Part shown: positions 1 to 10,091 of the stretch, piece by piece | How the letters are laid out: each line of letters starts with the position of its first letter | How positions within the stretch are numbered: the first letter of the stretch is position 1 | NCBI GenBank assembly: GCA_023257255.1 | Contig: JALRCR010000006.1 | Span: 1 to 52,473 of the forward strand | Direction of reading: 5' to 3' | Length of the DNA: 52,473 nt | DNA from: Gammaproteobacteria bacterium | Lineage (GTDB): Bacteria; Pseudomonadota; Gammaproteobacteria; Ga0077536 | Translations under genes and position numbers: made by a program | The notes under the pieces: generated by a model | Seen by the model: only the letters and a program-made list of their open reading frames with translations | Databases searched by the model: none | Told to the model about the DNA's origin: nothing

Positions 1-411
1 GCTGGCCGGGTCGGTGTCGGTCGGCGCGGGCGCTGCAGGCGCCTGCGTGGGCGGCGGGGTCAGCGGCATCAGCTGTTGGGCCAGCGCCGCAGCATCGGGC
101 GCCATCGGATCAGCGAGCATGGTGTCCTCGGCCTCGGCAGCCTGCTCGCCTGGGTCGTCGCTGCGAGCAGCACCGTCCCCGGCGCGGATTGCCGCTTCGG
201 GGTCAGAACTTGCCGCCTGAGGGTCAGCACTTGCCGCCGACGGCTCTTCCGGCGCGCGCTGGTCTTGATTTTGCTGCCGGACTTTTTCGAAGGTCGCGGC
301 AAAGTCTTTGCCATCCTTCGCATTCAATTCGGCGTTATCTCGGCGTGTGGCAAGGCTTTTTTCGATTCCCGCGAGGGCTGACGGGGCGCTGGCGCTGAGG
401 ACATCGGTCAT
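1..411 (-). CDS. fliK: Flagellar hook-length control protein FliK (N-terminal part, cut by window edge)
   Basis: An open frame of 137 codons runs from the ATG at 411 to the window edge without a stop. The start has AGGA ten bases upstream. The visible protein begins MTDVLSASAPSAL and is rich in Ala, Pro, Asp and Glu, with short repeated ADPQAAS-like units and a QQLMPLTPPP stretch. This low-complexity, variable N-terminal half is typical of FliK, the secreted ruler that ends hook elongation and switches export specificity; the conserved C-terminal domain lies outside the window. Assignment rests on that composition, on location next to fliJ as in other polar clusters, and on the sigma-54 promoter at 449-464. 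The family call is inferred because no diagnostic domain is visible. Confidence 0.72.
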   Translation of the reverse strand, partial: MTDVLSASAPSALAGIEKSLATRRDNAELNAKDGKDFAATFEKVRQQNQDQRAPEEPSAASADPQAASSDPEAAIRAGDGAARSDDPGEQAAEAEDTMLADPMAPDAAALAQQLMPLTPPPTQAPAAPAPTDTDPAS

Positions 412-448
412 GTCGGCGGGTTCCTGCTGAGGGTCATGACTGCTAAAT

Positions 449-464
449 TGCAACGCCTATGCCA
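449..464 (-). promoter_or_regulatory. Sigma-54 promoter upstream of fliK
   Basis: On the minus strand the sequence reads TGGCATAGGCGTTGCA. This matches the -24 TGGCAY and -12 TTGCA elements, with exactly ten bases between the GG and GC. It lies 38 bases upstream of the fliK ATG, which allows a normal leader. It indicates that fliK is transcribed on its own rather than from the fliE-fliJ operon. Confidence 0.75.
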
Positions 465-484
465 CAACCGGAACTCGCCCGCCC

Positions 485-1495
<1,011 letters not shown>

Positions 1496-1497
1496 TC

Positions 1498-1854
1498 ATG
1501 GGCGCAAAAGGTGATGTCGGCTCGCGGAAAGTGTTTGAAGACGACGATGTGATCGTGTGGGAATTCGAATTGGGCCCGGGCGAAACCACGCCCTGCCACA
1601 CCCACGAACATGACTACGTGTGGTACGTGCTGGAGGGCACGCTGCTGGAAGTATTCGACGCCAACGACAAACCGCTCGGCACAATCGACGCCTACACCGG
1701 CGCCACGTTTGCCCTGCGGATGGACGGCGATGATTTGGTTTCGGCGGATGACAAAGGACTGCGGGCGCCGGCCACGCACAGCGCCCGCAACGCGGGCACC
1801 GGGGTCTACCGCGAAATCCTGGTCGAGAAAAAACGCCCGGCGCGCGCGGCCTAG
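1498..1854 (+). CDS. Small cupin-domain protein
   Basis: This 118-residue protein has one conserved beta-barrel cupin domain. The first motif shows as PGETTPCHTHEHDYVWYVLEG (residues about 27-47), which includes three His and one Glu suitable for metal binding. The second motif is degenerate (APATHSARN). The start is supported by an AGGAGA ribosome site overlapping the stop of the preceding epimerase gene, which suggests translational coupling. Its substrate is unknown. Cupins of this size include sugar isomerases, dioxygenases and small-molecule binding proteins. The coupling suggests a sugar-related role, but that is inference. The stop codon overlaps the fliJ stop in the palindrome CTAG at 1851-1854. 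Confidence 0.8.
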   Translation: MGAKGDVGSRKVFEDDDVIVWEFELGPGETTPCHTHEHDYVWYVLEGTLLEVFDANDKPLGTIDAYTGATFALRMDGDDLVSADDKGLRAPATHSARNAGTGVYREILVEKKRPARAA

Positions 1855-2270
1855 TTCCGCCGCGGACGGTCGTCGATTTCGCGCTGCAGGGCGCGTTCGG
1901 CCAGCACTTCCTCTTCAGCCCGCGCGCGCTCGGCGACCTTGTTGGTCATGAGCGCGCGGCGGCGCTGCTCCAGCCACAGTTGTTGTTCGTGGTCGCGCTG
2001 CTTCTCGGCCAGCGCCAGCTTGCGGCGTAAAAGCGCCAGCGCTTCTTCGATTTTGCCCACGAACAGGCGGAGTTTCTGCGCCTGATAGGCGCCGACACCC
2101 CCGGCTTCGCGCAAGGGGCGGAGGTATTCATCCCGGTAGCTTTCAAGGTCGCGGGCCTGGCGTTCGATGCGGCCCACTTCGTCATTGGCGCGGGCCACCG
2201 CCTGTGCCGCCAGTTGTTCGGCGGTGGTGGAGAGATCGGCGATACGCTGCAGACGACCGGATTTTTTCAT
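1851..2270 (-). CDS. fliJ: Flagellar export chaperone FliJ
   Basis: This 139-residue protein is highly charged and rich in Ala, Glu, Arg and Gln with long heptad-like stretches. It is predicted to be an almost fully alpha-helical coiled coil, as in FliJ (usually about 147 residues). FliJ acts as the central stalk of the FliI ATPase ring and links it to the FlhA export gate. The gene lies 18 bases after fliI at the end of the fliE-fliJ operon, its standard place. Sequence similarity in this family is low, so the call relies mainly on size, composition and position. Its last bases overlap the convergent cupin gene tail to tail. Confidence 0.88.
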   Translation of the reverse strand: MKKSGRLQRIADLSTTAEQLAAQAVARANDEVGRIERQARDLESYRDEYLRPLREAGGVGAYQAQKLRLFVGKIEEALALLRRKLALAEKQRDHEQQLWLEQRRRALMTNKVAERARAEEEVLAERALQREIDDRPRRN

Positions 2271-2288
2271 CCCGGCTCACACCCGCGG

Positions 2289-3635
2289 CTAGCCGGGGAA
2301 AATCTGCCCCAGCATCTCCACTGAGGCCTGGCTGCTGACCGCCTGATTGGGGTCCTGCCGCATATACGCAGTGAGCAGATTGCGCATGGCGACCGCGCGG
2401 TCGAGTTCCGGGTTGGTGCCGGCCTGATAGGCGCCGACGTTGAACAAGTCCTGATTCTGCTCATACAGCGAATAGTAGTGCCGAAACTGCTTGGCGAGCG
2501 CCAGATGTTCGGGCGTCGTCACCATGTGCATCACGCGGCTGATCGAGGCTTCGATGTCGATCGCCGGGTATTGGCCGCGCTCCGCCAGGCGGCGTGCCAG
2601 CACGATGTGACCGTCCAGAATGGCGCGCGCGTTGTCGGCCACGGGATCGTTGGTGTCATCGCCCTCGGTCAGCACGGTGTAGAAGGCCGTGATCGAGCCG
2701 CGCCCGCCAATGCCCATGCCGGCCCGCTCAACCAGCTGCGGCAGGCGGGCGAAGACCGATGGCGGATAGCCCCGGGTCGCCGGCGGCTCACCAATGGTCA
2801 ACGCAATTTCGCGCTGCGCCTGCGCGTAGCGGGTAAGGGAGTCCATCAAGAGCAGCACATGCTTGCCCTGATCGCGAAAATACTCCGCGATGGCGGTGGA
2901 AATGGTGGCGCCATGCATGCGCATCAGGGGCGGATTGTCGGCCGGGGTAGCCACCACCACGGCGCGAGCAAGGCCCGCCTCACCCAGAATATCGTCGATA
3001 AATTCTTTGACTTCGCGGCCTCGTTCGCCGACCAGACCGACCACGATCACGTCGGCGTCGGCGTAGCGCGTCATCATGCCAAGCAGCACGCTTTTACCCA
3101 CGCCGCTGCCCGCGAAGAGGCCAATGCGCTGGCCACGGCCGACGGTCAGCAGCGCGTTAATCGAGCGCACACCCACATCCAGCGGTTCGCGGATGGTGCC
3201 GCGCTGCAAGGGGTTGAGCGGTCGCCCGGCCAGCGGCTGGCGTTCGTTCAGATGCAAGGGGCCTTTACCGTCAATCGGATTGCCGGCGCCGTCGATCACC
3301 CGGCCCAGCAGTTCGGGGCCAACGGCGATTTCGCCGGCGCCGCCGTAGGGAATCACCCGCGCGTTCGGCGCTAGCCCCTGGGTGTTGCCGGTTGGCATCA
3401 GGAACAGGCTTTCACCGTCGAAGCCCACGACTTCGGTGTCGACCTGCCCGCCAAGGCGGTTCATCACCACGCAGCGGTCGCCGATGGCGGCCTCGCAGCC
3501 GACCGCTTCCAGCGTCAGCCCCACCATGCGGGTCAGCTTGCCTTCTACCTGCAGTCGCGGCGGTTCGGCGAGGCGCTCGGCGCGGCGCTTGAGGCTTTCC
3601 TGCCAGCGAAGCGCGGCCTGCTGCTCAGGTTTCAT
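2289..3635 (-). CDS. fliI: Flagellum-specific ATPase FliI
   Basis: The protein is an F1-ATPase beta-like enzyme of 448 residues. It has Walker A AGSGVGKS at about 175-182 and Walker B LLLMD at about 261-265, followed by SLTRYAQAQREIAL. It energises unfolding and delivery of export substrates at the base of the flagellar type III secretion apparatus. The ATG at 3635 (MKPEQQAALRW) is preferred over an upstream in-frame start at 3683, because it follows a GAGAG ribosome site and overlaps the fliH stop by only 11 bases. All conserved motifs are intact. It lies between fliH and fliJ in the expected order. Confidence 0.97.
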   Translation of the reverse strand: MKPEQQAALRWQESLKRRAERLAEPPRLQVEGKLTRMVGLTLEAVGCEAAIGDRCVVMNRLGGQVDTEVVGFDGESLFLMPTGNTQGLAPNARVIPYGGAGEIAVGPELLGRVIDGAGNPIDGKGPLHLNERQPLAGRPLNPLQRGTIREPLDVGVRSINALLTVGRGQRIGLFAGSGVGKSVLLGMMTRYADADVIVVGLVGERGREVKEFIDDILGEAGLARAVVVATPADNPPLMRMHGATISTAIAEYFRDQGKHVLLLMDSLTRYAQAQREIALTIGEPPATRGYPPSVFARLPQLVERAGMGIGGRGSITAFYTVLTEGDDTNDPVADNARAILDGHIVLARRLAERGQYPAIDIEASISRVMHMVTTPEHLALAKQFRHYYSLYEQNQDLFNVGAYQAGTNPELDRAVAMRNLLTAYMRQDPNQAVSSQASVEMLGQIFPG

Positions 3636-4287
3636 GGTCGCTCTCACGGTCACCGCCCAGCATGCGCGAGGCAATCGCGGCAAGGCGAGATTCTACCGAG
3701 GCGTCGATGCGGGAAACGTCGGTTTCCACGATGCAGCCGCCGCGCGTCATCAAGGGATCGGGCTCCAGCCGCCAGCTGCGCGAATCATCGCCCAGGGCAA
3801 AAGCCTGCTGGACCAGTTCCGCGTCTTCCGGATGCAGACGAATCCGCGCCGCACGCGGCGCGACGGGCAGATGGCGCATGGTTTCGCGAACCACACCAAC
3901 GACTTCTCCGGGATTAAGCCGCAGCTCGCGCCGAACCAGATGCCGTGCAATCAGCACGGCGAGGTCGGACACCGCCTCAACCACGCCCTCGTCCACCTCG
4001 GCCAGCGGCTGAGCCAGATGCTCCATCACACTCAGCAGTTGCGCGGCGAGCTTGGCCGCTTCCTGCAGGCCGCGCTTCTTGCCTTCGTCAAAGCCCTGCT
4101 GAAACGCTTCGGCGTAAGCCTCTTGTCGCAGGTCGGCCAACTGCGCGGCGATTTCCTCGGCGGTGGGCACAGGTGCCGGCTCGTGCTCGGGATTTGTTTC
4201 GCCAACGATCGGGCCATCCACCGCCGGCGGGGCGAAGCGCACGGCATTAACGACCTGCTCGGCCAGGGTGAGACGATTGAGTGCCAT
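3625..4287 (-). CDS. fliH: Flagellar assembly protein FliH
   Basis: This 220-residue protein is acidic and helical, with an N-terminal disordered segment rich in Pro and Glu. It has repeated Ala/Glu/Gln helices near 60-110 (for example AYAEAFQQGFDEGKKRG) and a conserved C-terminal domain. These features are those of FliH, the FliI regulator and peripheral stator of the export ATPase. The start is immediately after the fliG stop codon (TAA at 4288-4290), and the end overlaps fliI by 11 bases, so translation is tightly coupled. Length is within the family range. Confidence 0.93.
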   Translation of the reverse strand: MALNRLTLAEQVVNAVRFAPPAVDGPIVGETNPEHEPAPVPTAEEIAAQLADLRQEAYAEAFQQGFDEGKKRGLQEAAKLAAQLLSVMEHLAQPLAEVDEGVVEAVSDLAVLIARHLVRRELRLNPGEVVGVVRETMRHLPVAPRAARIRLHPEDAELVQQAFALGDDSRSWRLEPDPLMTRGGCIVETDVSRIDASVESRLAAIASRMLGGDRESDHET

Positions 4288-5298
4288 TTAGACCATTGCC
4301 TCGCCGGCCGCGCCGCCCAGACTGATTTGCCCTTCGTCCGCCAGCCGGCGCGCGATGGTCACGATTTCTTTCTGCGCCGCCTCGACGTCCGACAGCTTCA
4401 CGGGACCGCGCGTTTCCAGATCCTCACGCAGCATGTCGCCAGCGCGTTGCGACATGTTCTTGAAGATTTTCGCCTTGATGGCTTCCTCGGACCCTTTCAG
4501 CGCGAGCACCAGGTTGTCCGAGGACACTTCGCGCAGCAGGGTCTGGATCCCGCGGTCGTCCACCTCGGCCAGGTTATCGAAGGTGAACATGAGGTCCTGA
4601 ATCTTGCCCGCGAGCTCCGGATCGTGTTCGGAAATGACTTCCGAAATCTTCGCTTCGGCCGTGCGATCCACAAAGTTCAGGATATTCGCCGCGCACTTCA
4701 GGCCGCCCATCCCGGAGTTCTGCCCCTGCGCGCCACCGCGCAATTGGACTTCCAGCATGTCGTTCAGCTCTTTCATCGCCGCCGGCTGCACGCCGTCCAT
4801 GGTGGCAATCCGCATCATGAGATCGCCGCGGGTATTTTCCGGCAGCAGCGACAGGACCTGCGCCGACTGGTCGCTGTCGAGATAGGACAGCACGATAGCG
4901 ATGATCTGCGGGTGTTCGAAGCGAATGAGTTCGGCAACGCCTTTGGCGTCCATCCATTTCAGGGATTCCAGTCCCTTGGTCGAACCGCCGATCAGAATGC
5001 GGTCGATCATGCTCTTGGCTTTTTCGTCGCCCAGGGCGTCCGTCAGCACTTTGCGGATGTAGTCATCGTTGCCAATGCCGAGCGGCGTCTGACGCTGCAT
5101 GCCCACCACAAACTCGGCGACCGAGGTTTTCACCATATCGCGCGAGACGTTCTGCATCGCCGCCATCGCCGTGCCGATTTTCTGCACTTCGCGCGGACCA
5201 AGGTGCTTGATGATCTGGGCCGCGTTGGCTTCGCCCAGCGTCATCAGGAAGATGGCCGCCTTTTCAACGCCGGTGAGATTGGGATTCTGCTCCGCCAT
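4288..5298 (-). CDS. fliG: Flagellar motor switch protein FliG
   Basis: The 336-residue protein has the expected three-domain layout: an N-terminal FliF-binding domain, a middle domain with the EHPQ motif at 128-131, and a C-terminal torque domain with MFTFDNL at about 237-243. Charged residues that interact with the stator follow in the helix near 275-295. FliG sits on the cytoplasmic face of the MS ring and generates torque with MotA. It begins three bases after fliF and abuts fliH directly. Nothing is missing or unusual. Confidence 0.97.
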   Translation of the reverse strand: MAEQNPNLTGVEKAAIFLMTLGEANAAQIIKHLGPREVQKIGTAMAAMQNVSRDMVKTSVAEFVVGMQRQTPLGIGNDDYIRKVLTDALGDEKAKSMIDRILIGGSTKGLESLKWMDAKGVAELIRFEHPQIIAIVLSYLDSDQSAQVLSLLPENTRGDLMMRIATMDGVQPAAMKELNDMLEVQLRGGAQGQNSGMGGLKCAANILNFVDRTAEAKISEVISEHDPELAGKIQDLMFTFDNLAEVDDRGIQTLLREVSSDNLVLALKGSEEAIKAKIFKNMSQRAGDMLREDLETRGPVKLSDVEAAQKEIVTIARRLADEGQISLGGAAGEAMV

Positions 5299-5301
5299 GG
5301 G

Positions 5302-6987
5302 TTATTCCCCCACCCACTCCTTGATGACCTGCGCGGCGACCCGCGGGTCCTGCGCCACAATCTGCTGCAGCTGTTCGATGTTCTCGTGCAGGGCGGCCGG
5401 CATTGCAATTTCTTCGCGCGGCGGACTGGGCAACGCCGGCGTCGCGCCAGGTCCGGCAAGTGCGGGCGTGTCGCTGGCGGCGGCGGCGCTGCCGCCGCCG
5501 AGGGTTGCCGCAGTCGGTTTGGCCATCAGCGATTTCACCGCCGGCCGCAGCAGGCCAAAGAACAGGATCAGCACGAACAGTCCACCGGCCAACTGCTTAC
5601 CCACGTCCCACACCCAGGGCTGTTCCCACAGCGGCGTGGGCGGCAGCGGCTCGGGCGGCTGGGGGTCGACGAACGCGGTGGTGGTCACGCTGACGGTATC
5701 GCCGCGGGCCGCGTCGTAGCCGATCGCATCCTTCACCAGCTGGGTCATGCGTTCGACATCGACGGCGGGCGCGGCCGCCTCGGCGGCCTGTTTGTCCTTG
5801 CCGGTCGGGGGCGGCGGCGGCGGGAGTCGGAGAACCACCGCCACCGACAGGCGCTGAATGGTGCCCAGCGAGTGCTTGGTGTGGCTGATGGTGCGGTCGA
5901 CTTCGTAGTTGCGCGTGGTTTCGTTACGTTTGGTACTGGGCGCGGCCGCCTTGGTCTGGGCCTGAGCTGCCGTGCCAGGCGCCGCGGCCGGGGGCGCACC
6001 CGGAACGGCCGGTGTGGGCGGGTTGAGTTGCTCGGGCGCGGTGGCCTCGCCCGGCGGTGCGTTGGACAAGGCGCCGGGCACGCCGCCAACCCCGCCGCCG
6101 GTGCGCTCCTCTTCCAGCGAACGTTCGCTACGGACCGCCGGCAAATCGGGGTTGAAGCTTTCGCGGGTTTGTTCGGTGTCGGTGAAGTCCAGATCGGCGG
6201 TGACTTCGGCACGCACGCCGTCGGGACCCACGAAGGGCGTCAGAATGGCCTGAATCCGGTCGGTATAAGACTGCTCAAGCTTGCGCGTGTAGTCGAACCG
6301 GCGGGTGGTCAGCGCCATGCCCTCGTCGCGCTTTTCATCGGTCAGCAAATTGCCCCGGCTGTCGATCACGGTCACCCGTGACGACGGCAGGCTGGGCACA
6401 CTGGCCGACACCAGATGCGTAATCGCCGCGACCTGCTCCGGCTCGAGCGGGCGGGCGCCGAACAGGTCGACGATCACCGACGCGCTGGGCTCACGCCGGG
6501 TCCGGCTGAACACCGACTCCGCCGGCAAGGCCAGATGGACCCGCGCCGCCCGCACGTTGTCGATCCGCCCAATCGAGCGCGACAGCTCGCCTTCGATTGC
6601 GTGCTGATAGCGGGCCTTCTCCATGAACTGGCTGGTACCGAAAGCCTGCTCCTCGTTCAGGCTCTCAAAGCCGCGCGAATTGCCTTTGGGCAAGCCGGCC
6701 GCGGCCAGCTGCATGCGGGCATCGTCGGCTTTGGCCGCGTCCACCAGCACCGCGCCGGCGCCGGGTTCGACGCGATAAGGGATCTGGCCGGTCTTGAGGG
6801 TTTCGACGATCTGGGTCAGGTCGCGGTCGGATAAATCGGAATAGAGCATGGTGAAGTGCGGCGTGCGCGACCACATCACCACGTAGACGCCCAGCGCCAC
6901 CGCTGCAGCAATGCCCACCAGCACCCCGGCCTGGCGCAGCAGCGCCATGGGCGAGTTCTGTTGTACATAAATCGTTGCTTCAGCCAT
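5302..6987 (-). CDS. fliF: Flagellar MS-ring protein FliF
   Basis: The 561-residue membrane protein has a transmembrane segment near residues 17-36 and a second near 460-480 (GGLFVLILFFGLL). Between them lies a large periplasmic region with the ring-building motifs, including FEREDPSA-like RREPSASVIVDL and NRYDLP-like RRFDYTR segments. The C-terminal tail AAQVIKEWVGE is the FliG-binding end. The periplasmic part contains a Pro/Ala-rich low-complexity insert around 290-345. FliF forms the first-assembled ring of the basal body in the inner membrane. The start has an AGAGG ribosome site eight bases upstream. Family length is normal. Confidence 0.97.
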   Translation of the reverse strand: MAEATIYVQQNSPMALLRQAGVLVGIAAAVALGVYVVMWSRTPHFTMLYSDLSDRDLTQIVETLKTGQIPYRVEPGAGAVLVDAAKADDARMQLAAAGLPKGNSRGFESLNEEQAFGTSQFMEKARYQHAIEGELSRSIGRIDNVRAARVHLALPAESVFSRTRREPSASVIVDLFGARPLEPEQVAAITHLVSASVPSLPSSRVTVIDSRGNLLTDEKRDEGMALTTRRFDYTRKLEQSYTDRIQAILTPFVGPDGVRAEVTADLDFTDTEQTRESFNPDLPAVRSERSLEEERTGGGVGGVPGALSNAPPGEATAPEQLNPPTPAVPGAPPAAAPGTAAQAQTKAAAPSTKRNETTRNYEVDRTISHTKHSLGTIQRLSVAVVLRLPPPPPPTGKDKQAAEAAAPAVDVERMTQLVKDAIGYDAARGDTVSVTTTAFVDPQPPEPLPPTPLWEQPWVWDVGKQLAGGLFVLILFFGLLRPAVKSLMAKPTAATLGGGSAAAASDTPALAGPGATPALPSPPREEIAMPAALHENIEQLQQIVAQDPRVAAQVIKEWVGE

Positions 6988-7027
6988 GACTTAACCTCTG
7001 TTCGGGAGATCCGGAGCGCAGTCGCGC

Positions 7028-7354
7028 TCAGATCGGCATGTTCATGATTTCCTGGTAGGCGCTGACCAGCTTGTTTCGGACCTGGGTCGCTGCCTGGAAC
7101 GACACGTTAGATTTCTGCATCGAAATCATCACCTGCGAGAGATCGACCGACGGGTCACCGGCGTCGAAACGGGTCGCGAGCGAGCGCGCCGTTTGCTGGG
7201 TGTTGTTCACACTGTCGAGCGCGCCGCGCAGCACCCGGCTGAAATCAACACCGCCGCTCGCCTTGGGGCTGACCGTTTCACTGACTCCACCCTGCGCGCG
7301 CGCCGCCAGCGCGCGCATTTGCAGAAGTAATCCGTTGCCGTCGATTGCGTTCAT
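7028..7354 (-). CDS. fliE: Flagellar hook-basal body protein FliE
   Basis: The 108-residue protein has the FliE C-terminal signature with NVSFQAATQVRNKLVSAYQEIMNMPI. It has a Gln/Thr/Ala-rich middle that resembles rod proteins. FliE joins the MS ring to the proximal rod and is the first rod-side substrate to be exported. The ATG at 7354 follows a GGGAG ribosome site. The gap to fleR upstream is only 21 bases and I see no sigma-54 or sigma-28 element in it. It is therefore probably cotranscribed with fleSR, unlike the separate fliE promoter known in Pseudomonas. Confidence 0.95.
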   Translation of the reverse strand: MNAIDGNGLLLQMRALAARAQGGVSETVSPKASGGVDFSRVLRGALDSVNNTQQTARSLATRFDAGDPSVDLSQVMISMQKSNVSFQAATQVRNKLVSAYQEIMNMPI

Positions 7355-7375
7355 CCGCGTCTCTCCCTTTCCGTC

Positions 7376-8763
<1,388 letters not shown>

Positions 8764-8767
<4 letters not shown>

Positions 8768-9924
8768 GCGGTTTTCTCGATGCTAAACGGCAAAGACAGC
8801 TCAAAACAGGCGCCCGTGGTGAACGCTGGATTGAGTTGGAGTTCGCCGCCGTGGGCGCGGGCAATGGCCTGGGCTACCGATAAGCCAAGACCGGTGCCGC
8901 CCGGACGTGTGGTGTGGAAGGGTTCGAAGATACGCGCCTGTTCGGCCGGCGCCACGCCGGGTCCGTTATCGAGAAAGCGCAGGGTCACGAAGCCCGTGTG
9001 TGCGGTAACCGTGACGAGAACCCGACAGTCCTCGCCAATAATCTGGCGGCTGTTGGTCACCAGATTGAGCATGATGCTGTGCAGGGCGTCGGCGTTGCCG
9101 TGAACCATCAAGGTCTGCAGGCTAGCCTCGCAAGCAATCGCGAAGTGCTCGTCTCCCAGCAGGGCTGCGGCCTCCTGGCTCAGGCGGGTCAGCAGCTCGC
9201 CCAGCAACAACGGACTTGCATCCACTACCGCGCCGCGGGCAAAGCTGAGCATGCTCTCAACCAGACGCTCGAGCTGGCGCAGGGAATCCAGCGCCCGCGC
9301 GGCTGACTTGGTCTGCGCAGCGTCCAGACCACGGGCACGGGCGACAGGGCCCAGAGCCAGCAAGGCAGCCGCCAGCGGCGTGCGGATTTGATGGGCCAGC
9401 GCGGCGGCCATTTCGGTCTTGGCCGACAGCCGACGGTGATGCGCCAACTGCTCCTGCAGCCGGCGGGTTTCGGTGACGTCACGCAGTAGAAGAATCTGGC
9501 CGGGCTCATCCGGCAGCGCCTGGGTGGCGACGTTGACCCGTCGCCCGTCGGCCAGCGACACGTCGTGACCATCGTCCCAGCGCGGCGCAAACGCGCGCTC
9601 GACAATTTCAAACCAGCGCTCGCCGGGCGTCAGCTTGCCGAGCAGTTCGCCGGCGGCGGCATTGGCCTGCGTCACCCTGCCCTGTCCATCGAGCACCAGC
9701 ACTGCGGCCGGCAAGGCGCCGAGCAGCGTGTCCAGACGGGTGGCGAGGCGCTCACTTTCCAGCAGCGCCTGACTCAGCTGCGCACGGGTCTGGGCAAGCT
9801 CGCCGCGCAGGCCGTCCGGGCGTTCCGCCGACGCAGACGCCCCGGTGGCGCCCTGCAGCCACGCTTCGCCCCCGGCACGCTCGGCGCCGACTAGCGGAAG
9901 TTCGTTGGCGGATTGCTGGCCCAT
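8764..9924 (-). CDS. fleS: Flagellar sensor histidine kinase FleS/FlrB
   Basis: The 386-residue kinase has a PAS-like domain near 65-155. The dimerisation/phosphotransfer helix has H178 in LAHQIRTPL. A HATPase domain follows, with NLVTNSRQ (N box), DNGPGVA (G1) and GGTGLGLS (G2). No transmembrane segment is visible, so it is a cytoplasmic sensor as in FleS and FlrB. It would phosphorylate FleR when basal-body assembly has reached the right stage. A coiled segment at about 40-65 precedes the PAS domain. The gene has its own sigma-54 promoter at 9966-9981 and is coupled to fleR by a four-base overlap. Confidence 0.93.
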
Positions 9925-9965
9925 CGCAGACGAGGCTCCTCGGGCAGGATTGCCCGAAGCCTTCC

Positions 9966-9981
9966 AGCAAAGACTGTGCCG
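9966..9981 (-). promoter_or_regulatory. Sigma-54 promoter of fleSR (and probably fliE-fliJ)
   Basis: The minus strand reads CGGCACAGTCTTTGCT. The GGCAC and TTGC elements are intact and ten bases lie between GG and GC. It is 42 bases upstream of the fleS ATG. This fits activation of fleSR by FleQ, as in Pseudomonas and Vibrio. Because the downstream genes follow with very short gaps, it may also serve the fliEFGHIJ genes. Confidence 0.8.
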
Positions 9982-9999
9982 GCAGTCGGATTAGGCGCT

Positions 10000-10011
10000 A
10001 ATCAATTGATT
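10000..10011. promoter_or_regulatory. AT-rich perfect palindrome upstream of the fleS promoter (possible activator site)
   Basis: AATCAATTGATT is a perfect 12-base palindrome in an AT-rich island. It sits about 20 bases upstream of the fleS sigma-54 -24 element, in otherwise GC-rich DNA. It could be an enhancer or operator, for example for FleQ, but it does not match the reported FleQ consensus well. Confidence 0.35.
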
Positions 10012-10050
10012 TTTTGATCTTTTAGCGCACAGGGAGCGCGCCTCGGGAAG

Positions 10051-10078
10051 CCCGTTCGCCAGCCTGCTGGCGGACGGG
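10051..10078 (-). terminator. Hairpin downstream of fleQ (terminator-like, no U-tract)
   Basis: Two 12-base arms (CCCGTTCGCCAG and CTGGCGGACGGG) pair with a single G-T position around the loop CCTG. The hairpin begins 14 bases after the fleQ stop. It lacks a clear T-run on the transcribed side, so it may be a pause, 3'-end stabilising or weak terminator element. Confidence 0.45.
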
Positions 10079-10091
10079 CGCGCGGCAGGCG

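Noticed and set aside
3382..6381. 999-codon open frame on the plus strand
   Set aside because: It is antisense to fliI, fliH, fliG and fliF, whose motifs are complete. Long antisense frames are expected in GC-rich DNA, and it shows no recognisable domain.
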